Below are positions 34,180-44,617 of a DNA stretch of 64,000 bases, piece after piece. The notes under the pieces were generated by a model. The model did no database searches. It had not been told where the DNA came from and saw only the letters and a list, made by a program, of their open reading frames with translations. Both the position numbers and the translations under genes were made by a program. Source of the stretch: Temnothorax longispinosus (Eukaryota; Arthropoda; Insecta; Hymenoptera; Formicidae). The stretch spans positions 6,820,001-6,884,000 of the forward strand of contig NC_092364.1 in the NCBI RefSeq assembly GCF_030848805.1, given 5' to 3'. Position 1 is the first letter of the stretch. Each line of letters begins with the position of its first letter.

Positions 34180-37100
34180 TCACGGGCTAATTTGCGTATT
34201 TCCTATTGAATTTATCACCTCTGCGATGACATTCTGGAGAACTTTCTTATTCTTCGTTACTCTTGGGCGTCCTCCAATATCTTCGCCCAGTAGAAGTTTT
34301 ATGCCTTTATCGCTCCCTTTTTTATAGGTACGTTGCAAATAATCAAGCGTTATACCTGCTTCTGCCATCTTTCCAATCATGCTCACAGAAATAGAACTCT
34401 TCATACAATCCAACGTTAATTTATTAACATTTTTCAAAGCAGACCTTTGACTTATCTGCATCAAAGCGGTCACAGATTTCGAGCTGTCCAACAATTCTTT
34501 ACGTGTAACTTCAGCTTTATCAACGATTTTCTGGAGAATTTTCACGTCATTCAACGCATTGTGAGCGTCATGCACGACATTCTCGTCCAACAAATCACGT
34601 GCCAGATCAACTTGATTAAATTTTAGCTTTGCAGCAGTTCTGGCATGCAATTTTGCTTTTAAAATGCCAAGAGTATCCGCGAAACCGTACACGATGGATA
34701 TAAAGTCGTTCCACAGATTGTTTGCGCGAATATCTCTGATAAGAAACCGAGAATCAAACTTGAATCCGTTGTGGGCAACCAAAGTAATTTCCTTGCCTAT
34801 GTTACTGAGGAACTGCAGAAAGTTCTGAAGAGCAGCATGAAATGGAATTGTCTCGACCTTTTGTCCATTGAGAAACATTTCTCCGCCGCAGATTGACAAG
34901 CCAGTTACCTCGGCAGCCGATTTCGAAATGGCTCTCAACGGCACCATGTACGCATTAAATTCTTGATCTTGATATTTCGCAGCAATTTGACAAATTTCCG
35001 CGTATTGTAAAGAAAGTCCCGTCGTTTCGAGATCGAAGTAAATTATAGGACTGTCGGCAGGTGCAGCTTTTCTTGCGATAGGGCTATCGATGAGATCCGC
35101 TATTCCATCAAATCCACACTCAGACAAGTATGTTATTCCTTCCTTTCTCTCGGCGCTGCTCTTCTTACTGGACCGCTGTTTTTGCAGAAAGAGACGTCGT
35201 CTCTTGATTTCCGGCCTTTGCGCTCGTTCTTTTCTCTTAGCTCGATAGTAATCTTTCTTCTTCCGAAAAGCTTCGGTTATTTTACCTGTAGACAGCCCGA
35301 GTTTTTGGTTCAAATCGATGACATATTTTGTGCCGATATTCTTCTCGCAGACTGTAGCAGCAACACGAAAGTCGAACGATTCAGAACCAGCGTAGTGGTG
35401 AGATTTTGGGTTTTTAGCTGCCACACTCGAATTGAAAGCTTCGTTCGGTTGACTAGACCCACATGGGGCGAGTTTATCTGCATTTTTCCAAAATGCATCA
35501 AAAATGGATGTAAGTGCTGCTCTTGTGGTAGATCCAGTGAGTCCTTTGCCTCCCGGTAGCCCATTATGCTTGTAATTCTCGGGATCCTCTTTATACTTGC
35601 ACCACGCGCTACAGTTTTCGTGCTCATCAAATGCATGGGGTATAATGTTTTTTAAGGCTTTTTCTGTAGCCTCTACATCGCCTATGTTTTTTTTCAAAGC
35701 ACATCCGAAACAGTATTTTAGGTATTCTATCACGTCTCTTGGAAGTTTTTGCAACCACAAAGCTTTGCTCAACTTCTTTGTAGCGTGATTTAAATCGGAC
35801 CACTTGGTTACCGGATGGCTGCATTCACGACGGACTGCAGCAATTGTGGAGCTATCATCGTCACCAATAAGTGTGCCCAATTTGACGTTATTCTCTTCGA
35901 AATCTTCATTTTTTGCAATAATTTTTACTGCTATATCTGATTCCATTGCTTTTGCACTCCTGGTCCAATTGAGCCGACAGTCGTGATCTTCTGGGCTATG
36001 CCCCGCTTGACACTTTCGGCAGTGCTTAACCCGAGTCGACCATCCAAGAATCTTTCCTGAATTCGAGCCAATTAAAGATCTGAGAGCTAAGAGAAATGGA
36101 AAGAATTTATGGAATCAGGAGTAGAATATACGGTTTCATATTTATTTCATTTCTTTTGCGAGATGATAAAAATATTTTAAAACACACGTCATATTTTGAA
36201 TATAGAAAAATATATCTAATGTAAATATCCTATACATTTATATTATTGTATATAGTAATTATTGTATAAAGTATTAGTTATTTTATTATTATTCTAAAAT
36301 TGTATATAGTAATTATTCTATAAAGTTATATTATTGTACATAGTAATTATTGTATAAAGTATTATTTATTTCATTATTCTAAAATTGTTGTATATAGTTG
36401 TATATATAAGTTATATATATAATCGTAGTTGTATGTACACTATTACGCGTTTAGCCTGCGTTTCAATCATTTGCAACTGAAACATCAGAAATACCTGCTA
36501 AACTATCATATGAGTGACCATTTCCACGCTTTGGCCAGGCAGCATCGTAGGAAGCTGCGATCATTACAGGATCGTTACTTCGTGGTTGCCTCGATCTAGA
36601 ATTAATGTTTCTCTTTTTAAATGCATGCGTTGCATGACAGGGATAGATGTCAGTCATATAACACTTTAGCTTACGTGTCTGCAGCAATAGAAACCTCTTT
36701 TTCTATTTTTATTGCCTCGGCACAACTTTCCTTAGCAGTTGCTTCGATAGCGACCCCAACTAAACGTTCGTAACGTTTTAATAACGTAGAATGGACCGAT
36801 GGAATGTTCATGGTTGACAAGAAAGTGTTCAACTGCGTTACACCAATGCCTGCATCGATGACTCCTAAAATATTGTATATTATAAATTTGTCGAGAGACA
36901 ATCATATTGGATCCGACGATATTCACCTACCTATAGCTCCTTTGTAATTATTCTCAAACATCATTTTACGATTATCGCTGACATATTTTGCCCGATTACA
37001 AGTTGCGACTGTTTTTATTTTGGTGCAATTTGGACACCGCACTTTGAAGGTGCTTGCCAAACCGCATATGGTTTCACTTTCTACGTGCCGAAACGAAAGT

Positions 37101-37295
37101 GCTTTATTGCAGGATTTGCACCACAAATCCTCCGCCACTTGCGTGATATTCACGATTCGCTGACCTTCGACTTTATTTATGTATGTCAGATGCTAATTTT
37201 CTTTTTTTGGCTCCGGCGACGACATTGTTTTTCCACGCAATTTTCCGTTTCGTCTCGAAACGTCCCTTACGTCGAGGCTGCTCGTTCCAACTCAT
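34180..37295 (-). CDS. DDE transposase fused to DEDDh 3'-5' exonuclease, spliced
   Basis: The gene reads leftward from ATG 37295. Exon 1 runs to 36931 and has a likely one-base frameshift near 37178. The rest are 36864-36675, 36577-36495 and 36086-34180, all with GT-AG sites in matching phase. The N-terminal part has a four-cysteine zinc site (W-C-K-S-C near 37115, C-P-N-C near 37030). The transposase follows: first Asp in A-S-Y-D-A-A-W-P-K-R-G, C-R-K-C, second Asp in G-D-D-D-S-S, the D-x2-H signature in S-D-L-N-H, and a candidate Glu in S-Q-P-N-E-A-F-N. After a Lys/Arg-rich linker comes a DEDDh exonuclease: F-D-L-E-T-T-G-L (near 35035), V-T-G-L, A-H-N-G-F-K-F-D (near 34765), and H-N-A-L-N-D (near 34555). 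All expected acids and the His are present. The protein is about 840 residues. The last exon alone is open for over 1.9 kb, so the copy is young or recently selected. Role: presumably transposition; the exonuclease job is unknown. Confidence 0.85.
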
Positions 37296-37602
37296 ATTTC
37301 ACACTTTTATCTACGTACTACACTAGGTTATGTAGATCGCGACGACGCGAGGACTGCTGACTCAGCTGACTGCGACGTTGCCGCTGCTGTTGTACATACT
37401 ATATTCACACGGCTCACAACTCTAGTAAAAGATGTGACTTTCGTCTCAATATTTTAATTGCGTAGAGGTCGTATAACATTAAAGATGCCATAAATAATAA
37501 ATCTAATTATATGCTGATTTTTACGGACAAAAATCACACTTATTTATCAGTAATAAGAATAGTTGCCTATTTGACTTGCAAGTACTGCATGAACCACCTT
37601 AA

Positions 37603-39110
37603 TCCCCGGATCCCGAACGCTCGGCGATTCTCTCACGCCCGACGCAAACGATTCTCATACACTCGACATAACAATTCTCACCCGCACGACACAATGTATG
37701 CAACGCCCGAATGGCGTGCTCGCGAGATTTCCATGTGAGCAAACGCGACGATATTTGCCCGCACCCACGGCGCAAGATATCCGCGAGGCCCGCGACGCAC
37801 CTCAACGCACCCCAAGGTGCCCGGCGCGGTCCCTCCCGACACGCGCACGGGACTTCCGTACGCGAAACGCGACAATAACGCGACAATGATACGCAAAAGG
37901 AGCCCGGCGCGGTCCCTCCCGACACGCACACGGGACTTCCGTACGCGACACGCGACAATATACCGTAATTCACAACTCTAAACACAATATTCACAAGACG
38001 CACACGACGCTATACGCGAATTGACTGCCGATCACACGCAAGTTTTCGAGTAGGGCTTTTACTGTTTCTGGCTACGATCTCGGCCGGCCACGTGCCCGCG
38101 ATCCCGACAAACAGCCGCGATAATCTTCCCGGCATCCACAACGGCGGGAGCCGGTAGCGAAGTACGACACGTAATCAGGCCGATTCACACGGTAATCTAC
38201 TCGATATACGCCTTTCCGGCACCGTGTCGCGACCGAGATCGAGCCCTCAATGAATAGGCAGCACCGGAGTGGAGATCTTACAATTTGGCTGCTCGCTGCT
38301 GCTCGGCGGCGTCGGGGCGCTCCTCCAAGGGTGGCTCCTCGTCCGCGGCTAGATCGACAGTGAGGAGCGGTCGGTTCGGCGGGACCACGCCGGACCCCCG
38401 CACTTGCGCCCTCAAGCTCGCAATTCTTCCGCCCCTCCGATTGGTTGTGTGTGTCGCCCTGTTCGCGACGTTGCAGACGATTTCCGCCATTTTCCCCGCG
38501 GCACATTTGATTCGGCTGCTGGTTGTGCGCGGGCCCCTCGCGGCCGCCCGGCTGATCAGACCGTGGCGGCGCCGCTCGGCCCTTGGGGCGCCGTCGGGTG
38601 AGTGTGTGGGTCGTCCACCCGCGCTGCAGTCGCGGTGGCGCACCCGTGTTCATGCTGCGGCGGGGCCGTGTTACGCTGTGTGAGGCATTCCCGGCGCTTT
38701 TCCAGCGGCAGGTCCCGGTGGCCCGCCCGTGCGTCGGCCGACCACTCCGTCGTGCGTCCTCCGAGCGCCCGTTTGTCCCTCGTCGCGACTATCGTCGTTA
38801 CAACAGGCCGTGATCCCACGCTCCGGCACCACCTGTCATCCCTACGGAATGTTTCTTGAAGAAAGGTTAGTTAACGCGGGTAGCCCTTCCTCGACCCGAG
38901 TCGAGGCGCCATCCTTGACTTTCCCCTCGGCCGAGCTATCACCTGGGCGGCGTACGCGACAAATGTCACGTCACAAACTGTATACCCTATATTAGTCTTC
39001 TCTGTAAGAAGTTTTACTTTTTATAAGTAAAACAGGATTAACCTGTAATAAACAATAGCGTATTGTGCTTTCGGCGAAACAACTTTTACATTTGATACAA
39101 GTAATAAAAT
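37603..39110. other. GC-rich region with tandem repeat, no firm gene
   Basis: CpG-rich throughout. A unit with CCCGGCGCGGTCCCTCCCGA and CGGGACTTCCGTACGCGA is repeated at 37819-37876 and 37903-37957. Overlapping open frames on both strands at 38072-38995 follow from low stop density at high GC, and I recognise no domain. The right edge (AATAAACAATAGCG, then TTTCGGCGAAACAAC near 39045-39085) could be a retroelement terminal-repeat end, weakly. Confidence 0.4.
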
Positions 39111-40120
39111 CAGAGTTGCAGTTTTATTAACTTTTTAATTTAATTATTTAGACGTCTAGACACAATAAGTTACTTGATGTTATGTTCAGAATTTATACTA
39201 GATATAGTTATAAGTACAAATATATTAAAAGACTTAAGAAAATGTCTGTGACAGTATCATTTATCCGACTGTATTTATATACTTTCAGGTTCTGTACTAT
39301 TTTTGTATATGTATTTTGCACAATAAAGCAAAATTATTTAACAATAATCTTTCGTCTATTTATCAAAATACCTATATAACGTACTATAACGTTTATTTCT
39401 TATTGTTATATTTTTAACAATAGTTTCTACGTTTGATAGGAATATTCTGTATTATAACCTTATCTACGATATTTTCTACTTAATTTTTATTATAATTGTA
39501 ATTGGTAATTCTTAATTTTTTTGCGACAATATTTAAAACTCAAGCATATTTTTTATTATGGCTTTAGGTATCTATTCTTCCTAGTAAAGAATACATAAAA
39601 ATTTTTAATAAATGTTTAATATGTCCAAATCGTCTTAGATTTTAATAAAAATACCTTTATACGATACGTAAAATTTGTGCCTATTTGCGTAAAAATAAGG
39701 ATTTGGAAAGTAAAGAATCATTGCTTGGTACTATAAAGAAAATAATACGTCGTTAAGTTTGTCATTTTCAAAGGTTAGGAAATCTGCCGTCAACGAAATA
39801 TATGCATTATGATTGAAATATCTCGCTATGTATAGAGAATGCTAAAAACATTATTTATTAAAAAATAAATAAACGTGAAAAATGTTTTACACGAGTTTAC
39901 AACACGAAACTGAATTTACTCCCTAATCATTAAGAATAGTCGTATTTAATAATTTATTCATATTTTTATATTTCTGTTCGATCCTTTTCAAATCGTAAAA
40001 ATTAAGATAAAATAAATTGAAAGTTTTCATATAACATCTTTTTTTTATTTAGCATATTTTTACATAAAATACGTTAAATTTTCACAAATATGAAAATATG
40101 TTAAATTTAATATATTTTTT
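39111..40120. other. AT-rich, no gene seen
   Basis: Abrupt return to AT-rich sequence. The 65-codon frame at 39182 is Phe/Tyr/Ile-rich as expected by chance here. Confidence 0.5.
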
Positions 40121-40126
40121 CAGTGT

Positions 40127-40275
40127 CGTCAAAATCGCTAATTAATAGTTACAATGTCGTCAAAGCAGCCAATTCTTTGTTATGGTAAAGTTTGACGACG
40201 TCGTCGAAGTATACGGTTAAACGGTTAAACCAAGTCGTCAAAGTATGCACATTTGGCAACAGTCGTCAAAGTACG
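40127..40275 (+). promoter_or_regulatory. Cluster of TCGTCAAA repeats upstream of a possible transcript
   Basis: GTCGTCAAA or a close variant occurs about five times in 150 bases (near 40128, 40155, 40200, 40230 and 40260). Another AAGTCGTCAAAGTA lies at about 42317, past the GC-rich stretch. The spacing is irregular, so it is not a simple satellite. It could be a regulatory cluster or the ends of a mobile unit. Confidence 0.35.
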
Positions 40276-40530
40276 TCAAATATATATATATACGGTACTA
40301 CAGGAGGCGCGAATCAACGCTACGTGTCCTTAGAAATCAACGGTCGCCACTCGGTTTGACCTTTAAACCACCGAGAAGGTAAGTATCGAACGATCTCTCG
40401 AATCATCAATCAGACTAATTCTCTTCTTTTTTCAGGTTCCCGCCACCGCTGGATCATCGCCGTCATCGATCAGGATCAACGCTGCCACCGGAATCCAGGA
40501 TCAACGAGGGAATTCGAGTGACCGTCGACG

Positions 40531-40847
40531 ATGGATCAGGTGAGTAGAAGGTAAGTCCAATTTAATAAATTTTCGAAATCTTTTACGAAAAGGATGTTTA
40601 ATTTATTCAATTATATTGATTTCAGGTGTTGGTTGTACACAAAACTTTAAGCCACTCAAGATGTCGGACGCTCGGATACGTGGGCACATACGCCCAGTTA
40701 ATCTACGACGGACGATCTTGTTTTCGGTCTAAAAAGGCCGTTCGTCTTTGTAAGACGACAGTTAACGCGTTCCGCGGGCGTTGCCGGTTGTTACGAATGT
40801 TGGCGAGCCGTAATTATAGCACTTGTATGACGATCGCGGTGACTTAG
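40531..40847 (+). CDS. Possible small spliced ORF, 76 residues, unidentified
   Basis: A plausible transcript has an untranslated exon ending CCGAGAAG|GTAAGT at 40378, exon 2 from 40436 (after TTTTTTCAG) to 40539, and exon 3 from 40626 (after ATTTCAG). ATG 40531 gives M-D-Q at the end of exon 2 and continues in phase as V-L-V-V-H-K-T-L-S-H-S to a stop at 40845-40847. The product is basic with several cysteines and no known motif. Exon 3 may run on as a GC-rich 3' region to about 42.3 kb. It could be a non-coding RNA or a retroelement leader instead. Confidence 0.3.
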
Positions 40848-40849
40848 CG

Positions 40850-42320
40850 CGACGAAACAGAGCGAAGTTGATTACGTGTTACACGCTCGAACATCCCCGA
40901 CAGACTGCCTCGAGCCCTCTTCTTCGCTCCGGCTCCCTACCTACGGTGCTTTTTGCCCCCACCATCGGGTATTCGGTCGCTCTCTCCTCGCGGTAACTTT
41001 CCACTCGCCGCTATAACAATGGGTGTTTACGACTTTCGGGCCGACAGGTGTGCGCCAGATGTTCGCCGCTACGCAGTTACAATACATGTCGCCCGCTCCC
41101 CGCAGTACCCTAGGTCCGCGGTGGAAATTTCCATTCGGAGTACCATCTACTCGATGTCCCGAGACGGACCCCGGGTAGTGGTTTTTCAACTCCCGCATTT
41201 ATCGACTTACGACGGCGCCGACCCTCGCGCGCGCCTTCTCCGTTGTCCCTTTACATGACCCCGGGTCGACTTCTCGACGAAGATGTCTATGTCGCGATCG
41301 CGACCTCCGTTGTTGACGGCGACCCCCTGGTCCCGCTTCGGCGGTCTCTCCTAGCCCGATTCCGTGCTCACTCCCCGTGGACGACGTCCGGTCCTCGAGT
41401 TCCGGCGACATGTCGCCGTATCTCGCGTCCGGGCGATCGGACTCCGGCGGCGACCTGCTCCTCGAGCGTACCGGGTCCCCTCTAACATGACCCGCTGGTC
41501 TTTTCCCGCAGATGACGCTCGGTTATCTATCCTACCTCCCGGTGGTCGCCTCGCGTTATTCCCTCGGGCCTGCCAACGACGCCGACCCCTCCTGACATTT
41601 ATTCCGCACCTGGTATACTTCCTCACACGGTTTTTTTCCCGCGGAAGATGTCCAGGTCGCGAGATGGCGGACGGTTTCTGTAACTTCGTCGCCGGCTGAT
41701 GGATTTTGCCGGCGACCGGATATGGACGCTCGGGGTGACATCCCCGTCAATCAGGGATGTCTTTTCCCCGGGGATGACTCACCTGGGGCGAGTTCCCGGA
41801 CGGTCCGCCATTTCGGTACCCGGGCGACTGGTTTCACCGGAACCCGGCTCCGCGGTCTCGGCGAAGTGCCCACCGATGTCAGGAGTGCTCAACTCCCGCA
41901 GATGACGTCCCTAGTGCGAGTTCGCGGCGGTTCCCCATCTCCTTCCCGCGTTCCCGCATCGTGTCGCCAACCCCGTATGCGCAACTCGAGGGCCCCCCGC
42001 TCTAATCAGGGCCGTATTATGTCATCGCCGTGCCGTCGATTCAAGAGTTTTGCGACGGTCCGCCATCTTTTTTGTTTATGGCCAGATTTCGACTCTGACC
42101 CGCGTGTCATGCTTCGCGACTCTGCCTTGTCGATCAGGCCTGTGCCTTTTACGCGCGTGCCGCCTATTTAAGAAAAGCGCGGACGATCCGTCCGCTCCGC
42201 TGTGCGTCATTTTTCCGCATCGTGGAACGTCTCAGCTGCCTCGAAACTGCGCCGCTGAAAACTAAACATCCTTATATCTACTAATGCGCCGGATGAGGTC
42301 CCTCTCCTTCCTCCTAAGTC
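40850..42320. other. GC-rich sequence after the small ORF, no domain recognised
   Basis: CpG-rich, with GGTCC/CCGGGT and CGCAGATGACG words recurring (near 41505 and 41897). Several frames stay open by composition alone. It could be an untranslated exon or degraded repeat. It ends near TCGTCAAAGTA at 42319. Confidence 0.35.
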
Positions 42321-43348
42321 GTCAAAGTAAACAAAACAAATAGATACCGGCCGCTGCCGGTCACCTCATCCTCGGAACGCTAACGCTCGATTTATAACTA
42401 GTTAGGACGCGGCTTTGCCTTGTCCGTCCCGGGGCCGTTGCTGTTGGTGCCCCAGCCGTCTCCGATGATGCGTGCGGCTGCAAGGTTAGGTTAGGTGTCG
42501 TATGCGTCCACCGCTATAAGAAATTGTGTACTTCGCGTAACAATTGCTTCAAAACTAGATAGACAAGGGTCTTGTACTTTTGTAAGAATATTTTTACAAG
42601 TCTCTTTTGTTATCTCTTTGTTTTTCATCAAAATCGTATGAGTAGTTTGATCGCTACAATTACAAACGTGATATGGGAAGCCGTTTTCGTCCTACGATAC
42701 ATGTAAAAAGTGTTAAGTTTGACTTCCATTATTTCAACTTTGGTATAGTCAATATTTTTCTACTTGCACGTGTGTGTAGAGCGTGTTTACATTAATATGC
42801 TGTTCAAATTTTAAAAGATTCCTATGAAAATGGGTTTTGCGATACAACTACCTTAATAGATAGAAATGTACCGCCACTGACAAAGTTGTAGGGCTTGAAG
42901 AGACCTACAAAACGAGAGGTCAGTCGTTCAGATTCGTTAAAAATTGAGCCCAGGGAAGCCTCTGGAAGCCGTGTTTTTAACGCGTGGCCGATCGATCGAC
43001 TGATTACGATCGACTTTACGTAACGCATATAAAAACACAATGTGTTTAGGTTAAGTTACTTCGCGCCCCGTCGCGTCCCGTTACGTTAAATTCATCGTAA
43101 TCCCGGCATTAAAGCGAGAGGTGTGCAAACTCTGAAACGGGCAATTGTAGAAAGAAAAAACGAAGAACATCGGTGTTTGTTTTTTCATTATTTTTTTCAT
43201 GTCTTTTATTTCACAATAAATGTATTATTTCATGATACTAAATAGAATTTAAACGCAAAAAACCGCGACAAAATACATTTTTTCCCACTTTCACCGGCTA
43301 GAACTCGACAAATATTGATTTTAAGTTAGGGTCTTCAGGAAATGAATG
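42321..43348. other. Intergenic, no gene seen
   Basis: Mixed composition up to the first gap. A minus frame at 42822-43040 has no recognisable family. GGTTAGGTTAGG at 42484-42495 matches two insect telomere units, too short to mean anything. Confidence 0.4.
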
Positions 43349-43848
43349 NNNNNNNNNNNNNNNNNNNNNNNNNNNNNNNNNNNNNNNNNNNNNNNNNNNN
43401 NNNNNNNNNNNNNNNNNNNNNNNNNNNNNNNNNNNNNNNNNNNNNNNNNNNNNNNNNNNNNNNNNNNNNNNNNNNNNNNNNNNNNNNNNNNNNNNNNNNN
43501 NNNNNNNNNNNNNNNNNNNNNNNNNNNNNNNNNNNNNNNNNNNNNNNNNNNNNNNNNNNNNNNNNNNNNNNNNNNNNNNNNNNNNNNNNNNNNNNNNNNN
43601 NNNNNNNNNNNNNNNNNNNNNNNNNNNNNNNNNNNNNNNNNNNNNNNNNNNNNNNNNNNNNNNNNNNNNNNNNNNNNNNNNNNNNNNNNNNNNNNNNNNN
43701 NNNNNNNNNNNNNNNNNNNNNNNNNNNNNNNNNNNNNNNNNNNNNNNNNNNNNNNNNNNNNNNNNNNNNNNNNNNNNNNNNNNNNNNNNNNNNNNNNNNN
43801 NNNNNNNNNNNNNNNNNNNNNNNNNNNNNNNNNNNNNNNNNNNNNNNN
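43349..43848. other. Assembly gap, 500 N
   Basis: Exactly 500 N, so probably a placeholder of unknown true length. Confidence 0.97.
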
Positions 43849-44117
43849 TGGCGCATTTAATGCATATTATGGAAGCGCATACCAAAAAGTGCACCTACGC
43901 TCATTGATCAAGGAGCCCAATCGAACAGCTAGTGAACTCAGTACTATATAGGAATTTTTCTTCGTGCCCAGCTTTTAAGCATTGCTGTGAGCACATTCCA
44001 GTACAGCTATCACAGAAGAAAAAAAGCATTCTTATTTAGAGAATATCTTTATTTTTGACATAATAAATGTCATTTATTTAAAATTTAATTTATTTAAAAT
44101 TTAAAACTTAAATAAAA

Positions 44118-44617
44118 NNNNNNNNNNNNNNNNNNNNNNNNNNNNNNNNNNNNNNNNNNNNNNNNNNNNNNNNNNNNNNNNNNNNNNNNNNNNNNNNNNN
44201 NNNNNNNNNNNNNNNNNNNNNNNNNNNNNNNNNNNNNNNNNNNNNNNNNNNNNNNNNNNNNNNNNNNNNNNNNNNNNNNNNNNNNNNNNNNNNNNNNNNN
44301 NNNNNNNNNNNNNNNNNNNNNNNNNNNNNNNNNNNNNNNNNNNNNNNNNNNNNNNNNNNNNNNNNNNNNNNNNNNNNNNNNNNNNNNNNNNNNNNNNNNN
44401 NNNNNNNNNNNNNNNNNNNNNNNNNNNNNNNNNNNNNNNNNNNNNNNNNNNNNNNNNNNNNNNNNNNNNNNNNNNNNNNNNNNNNNNNNNNNNNNNNNNN
44501 NNNNNNNNNNNNNNNNNNNNNNNNNNNNNNNNNNNNNNNNNNNNNNNNNNNNNNNNNNNNNNNNNNNNNNNNNNNNNNNNNNNNNNNNNNNNNNNNNNNN
44601 NNNNNNNNNNNNNNNNN
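44118..44617. other. Assembly gap, 500 N
   Basis: A second run of exactly 500 N. Only 269 real bases lie between the two gaps. Confidence 0.97.

Larger units (their letters stand above)
33236..37602 (-). mobile_element. Autonomous TTAA-flanked DNA transposon (Kolobok/Mutator-type) with exonuclease fusion
   Basis: TTAA at 33236-33239 and 37599-37602 flanks inverted ends GGTGGTTCATGCA and TGCATGAACCACC. Inside is one spliced minus-strand gene (34180-37295) for a DDE transposase joined to a DEDDh exonuclease. Between the stop codon and the left end lie a 180-bp tandem duplication and a 152-codon open frame of unknown worth (33268-33726, minus). The TTAA target favours Kolobok. The transposase resembles the domain annotated as Mutator-like in insects. 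Confidence 0.8.

Noticed and set aside
35182..35986. Plus-strand frames opposite the transposase-exonuclease gene
   Set aside because: Shadows of the 588-codon minus-strand frame; no independent protein features.
38072..38995. Overlapping long frames on both strands
   Set aside because: High GC leaves all frames open; no domain, and codon use is not protein-like in any one frame.
41364..42171. Two + frames of 111 and 149 codons
   Set aside because: Same GC effect; Arg/Pro/Ser-rich with no conserved pattern.
42484..42495. TTAGG-like telomere repeat
   Set aside because: Only two units; no array, so chance.
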